Shown one piece after another: positions 62,015 through 64,000 of a stretch of DNA of 64,000 bases. The stretch lies in NCBI RefSeq assembly GCF_027352905.1, contig NZ_DAIEIF010000013.1, forward strand, positions 1 to 64,000. The letters are read 5' to 3'. Under the pieces are notes generated by a model. The model saw only the letters and a program-made list of their open reading frames with translations. It had not been told where the DNA came from and ran no database searches. The DNA comes from Acidocella sp. (lineage in GTDB: Bacteria; Pseudomonadota; Alphaproteobacteria; Acetobacterales; Acetobacteraceae). How positions within the stretch are numbered: position 1 is the first letter of the stretch; each line of letters begins with the position of its first letter. A program made the position numbers and the translations under genes.

Positions 62015-62598
62015 GCGAAATCAGCCGCCTCGGCAAATGTCAGGCGGGGCAGGCGGGGCGGCAATACCTCATCGGCGGCGGGATGGCCGAGATTGATGAG
62101 AAAATTGGATTTCCAGCCCTTTTGAATGAAAAAGGCGCGATCGAGCCGGGCACGGTCAAACCCTGACATTGGCCCGGTAGCGAGTCCCGCCGCCCGCGCC
62201 GCGAGCAGGAGATATGCCCCTTGAAGTGAGGAGTTGCGCATGGCGGTTTCCTCCGCCAGGTCGGGATTGCCGGTGAACCAAGGCTTCAGCTCGGCGGACG
62301 GATAGAGTTCCGGCAATTTGAGATAGAAATGCGGATCGTAAGCGACGATAGCGGTGACCGGCGCCGCCATCACCGGCTCGATATTGCCGCCGGACAGGCA
62401 GGGGCGCAGCGCCTCCTTACCCTCGGGGCTGCGGATGAACAGAAACCGCGCGGGCGAGCAGTTCCCCGAGGTCGGCCCGAGCTTCGCCAGATCATAGACC
62501 GCGCGCAGCGTGTCCTCGGCGACCGGCGCGGGGCTGAAGCGGGCATGGGTGCGCGCCGCGCGGAACAAGATGTCCAGCGCCACCTCGTCCAGAACCAT
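62011..62598 (-). CDS. RutE/YdfG-like nitroreductase family protein, malonic semialdehyde reductase type
   Basis: This 195-residue flavoprotein of the nitroreductase superfamily matches the RutE group: AKLGPTSGNCSPARFLFI, NSSLQGAYLLLAARAAGLATGPMSGFD and FLINLGHPAADEVLPPRLPR. RutE reduces malonic semialdehyde to 3-hydroxypropionate in pyrimidine breakdown; other rut genes are absent here, so it may detoxify aldehydes or quinones generally. It overlaps tsaB by four bases and follows the Nfu gene by 15 bases. Confidence 0.88.
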   Translation of the reverse strand: MVLDEVALDILFRAARTHARFSPAPVAEDTLRAVYDLAKLGPTSGNCSPARFLFIRSPEGKEALRPCLSGGNIEPVMAAPVTAIVAYDPHFYLKLPELYPSAELKPWFTGNPDLAEETAMRNSSLQGAYLLLAARAAGLATGPMSGFDRARLDRAFFIQKGWKSNFLINLGHPAADEVLPPRLPRLTFAEAADFA

Positions 62599-62613
62599 CT
62601 CGCCTCCTTCCGG

Positions 62614-63168
62614 TTACGCCGCCTGTGTAACCGAGGTGACCTCCGGAATATAGTGTTTCAGCATGGTCTCGATGCCATGCTTGAGTGTGGCGGTGGAGGA
62701 GGGGCAGCCCGCGCAGGCGCCCTGCATTCGCAGTTGGACAACGCCGTCACGATATCCGCGGAAAATGATGTCGCCGCCATCGCCCGCCACGGCGGGGCGG
62801 ATGCGGGTATCGAGCAAATCCTTGATTTGCGCGGCGATTTCCCGGTCAGCCGGGTCGACATCCTCCTCCACCAAGGCCACGCCCTCGCGCAGGATCGGCC
62901 TGCCCGCCACAAGATGTTCCATCAAAAGTCCCAGCACCTGGGGTTTCAAGGCCGCCCAGGAGGCGTCCTCGCTTTTGGTGATGGTGATGAAATCCCCACC
63001 GAGAAAGACGCGGATGACGCCTTCAAGCCCGAACAGCGCCTCCGCCAGCGGGGAGATTAGCGCCGCGTCGGCGTCTGGGAAATCCGCCGTCTTGTCGCCT
63101 AATATAACTTGACCGGGGAGAAATTTGAGGGTGGCCGGGTTGGGTGTGGCTTCGGTTTCGATAAACAT
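62614..63168 (-). CDS. Nfu-type iron-sulfur cluster scaffold/carrier protein
   Basis: This 184-residue protein has an Nfu N-terminal domain (FIETEATPNPATLKFLPG, residues 2-19, to about 85) and a C-terminal NifU-like domain with the cluster-binding Cys152-x2-Cys155 in GACAGCPSSTATLKHG. It passes iron-sulfur clusters to client proteins such as the oxidoreductase at 34-38 kb and dehydratases. The gene is first in the leftward unit nfu-nitroreductase-tsaB-rimI-ppx. Confidence 0.94.
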   Translation of the reverse strand: MFIETEATPNPATLKFLPGQVILGDKTADFPDADAALISPLAEALFGLEGVIRVFLGGDFITITKSEDASWAALKPQVLGLLMEHLVAGRPILREGVALVEEDVDPADREIAAQIKDLLDTRIRPAVAGDGGDIIFRGYRDGVVQLRMQGACAGCPSSTATLKHGIETMLKHYIPEVTSVTQAA

Positions 63169-63313
63169 TGCCGTTCCTTATCCGCGAAAGCGAACTGAGT
63201 TTGTCCTGAATATTATCCGTAAATTGGCGGTTTTTGCTCTCCTGGCAAGGCCAGAATGACAAGGCCGGATTGCGCCGCTTGCTCCGCCGGACGAAGCCGC
63301 GCAGAATTCCGCT

Positions 63314-64000
63314 ATGCTGCCCACAGTTTTCATCAGCCATGGATCGCCCATGACCATCGCCGAGGATAGCCCGGCCCGGCGCTTTCTGGAAAGCCTGGGC
63401 GGGTTGCTTCCCCGGCCTGCGGCGATTCTCTCGGTCTCGGCCCATTGGGAAACCGAGGCGCCGATGGTGAGTGACCCGCCCGAAAACCAGACGATCCATG
63501 ATTTTTACGGCTTTCCCCAGCCGCTTTATGCTTTGCGCTACACTCCGCCCGTGGCGCATGGGCTGGCGGCGCGCGTGGCGGCGCTGCTGGCAGGGGCCGG
63601 GTTGCCCTGCAAAATGGATAAAACAAGAGGACTCGACCATGGCAGCTGGGTGCCGCTGATGCTGGCCTATCCCGCTGCCGAAATCCCAGTAATTCAACTC
63701 TCGGTCCAGACGCAGCTTGGTGCGGCGCATCATCTGGCGCTGGGCGCGGCGTTGGGGCCTCTGCGCGCGGAGAGCGTGCTCGTGCTCGGCACTGGCAGCT
63801 TCACCCATGACCTGCGCCGGTTCCGGGCCGGGCGGCTGGCGGCTGACGCGGCGGAAACGCCGGATGTAACCCAATTCAGCCAATGGATGGACGAGAAGAT
63901 CATGGCCGGGGATGTGGCGGCGCTCGCTTCGTATCGCCGCCTGGCTCCCTATGCCATGGCCCAGCACCCGAGCGAGGAACATTTGTTGCCGCTGCACGTG
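63314..64000 (+). CDS. DODA-type extradiol aromatic ring-opening dioxygenase family, cut by the window end
   Basis: An open frame of 229 codons runs off the right edge. It encodes a class III extradiol dioxygenase-like protein of the YgiD/DOPA dioxygenase group: His9 in ISHGSP, His44 in VSAHWE and His109 in GLDHGSWVPL are the expected metal and catalytic residues, with GTGSFTHDLRRF and HPSEEHLLPLHV further on. The family opens catechol rings or, in E. coli YgiD, acts on L-DOPA. About 25-35 residues are missing at the C-terminus by comparison with the usual 255-265. It diverges from nfu across 145 bases; no strong ribosome site precedes the ATG. Confidence 0.88.
   Translation, partial: MLPTVFISHGSPMTIAEDSPARRFLESLGGLLPRPAAILSVSAHWETEAPMVSDPPENQTIHDFYGFPQPLYALRYTPPVAHGLAARVAALLAGAGLPCKMDKTRGLDHGSWVPLMLAYPAAEIPVIQLSVQTQLGAAHHLALGAALGPLRAESVLVLGTGSFTHDLRRFRAGRLAADAAETPDVTQFSQWMDEKIMAGDVAALASYRRLAPYAMAQHPSEEHLLPLHV

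Noticed and set aside
1-64000. CRISPR arrays, insertion sequences, integrases or attachment sites
   Set aside because: I found no spaced direct repeats, no transposase-like frames and no integrase near either tRNA gene.

Overview
The window is GC-rich DNA from an alphaproteobacterium, most likely a heterotroph of the Acetobacteraceae/Rhodospirillales type. The lineage call is an inference: it rests on a MipZ division regulator, the alphaproteobacterial style of the r-protein, tsaB-rimI and nfu neighbourhoods, a bactofilin, and an acid-stress flavour (large PLP amino-acid decarboxylase, TsdA-like cytochrome). I saw no insertion sequence, prophage, CRISPR array or plasmid module.

Bases 1-21,135 are a large acyl-CoA catabolic island. 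A leftward group (dienoyl/enoyl-CoA reductase-like SDR, crotonase, acyl-CoA ligase cut by the window edge) faces a rightward operon (crotonase, AtuA-like protein, biotin carboxylase, separate biotin carrier, carboxyltransferase). A second rightward operon follows (SCP2-type thiolase, SDR, acyl-CoA ligase), then an S24-family repressor. A leftward operon mixes acyl-CoA dehydrogenases with a MoxR-type AAA ATPase, a CoxE-like VWA protein and a PaaI thioesterase. A third acyl-CoA dehydrogenase and a divergent class III CoA-transferase close the island. Together these can activate, desaturate, hydrate, carboxylate and cleave branched, isoprenoid or alicyclic acids; the real substrate cannot be read from sequence. 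A recurring 14-base element, CTAAC-N4-GTTAG/GTTCG, lies upstream of four of these transcription units, including an unlinked MenB/BadI-like crotonase at 30.5 kb, which suggests one shared repressor.

Bases 21.2-31.4 kb are mostly housekeeping: rpe, a heparinase-like protein, galE and a glycosyltransferase, purH, a LysE-type exporter, rplM-rpsI with a clear terminator, a CAU tRNA, and the extra crotonase. From 31.4 to 38.5 kb come a monocarboxylate symporter with its DUF3311 partner, an outer-membrane protein of the phenol-degradation MetA family, a fused indolepyruvate:ferredoxin oxidoreductase and a divergent Lrp-type regulator.

Bases 38.5-46.6 kb hold a complete chemotaxis operon read leftward: receptor, STAS protein, CheY, CheA, CheW, CheR, CheB, CheD and an unknown small protein. 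Then come a uroporphyrinogen methyltransferase, mipZ, a TsdA-like dihaem cytochrome, a large Orn/Lys/Arg decarboxylase, and an HtrA protease with a downstream two-component system. The last 9 kb carry DUF883/holin-like membrane proteins, ppa, a second CAU tRNA, a TSUP permease, a PfkB kinase, a bactofilin, ppx, rimI, tsaB, a RutE-like nitroreductase, an Nfu protein and the start of a DODA-type dioxygenase.
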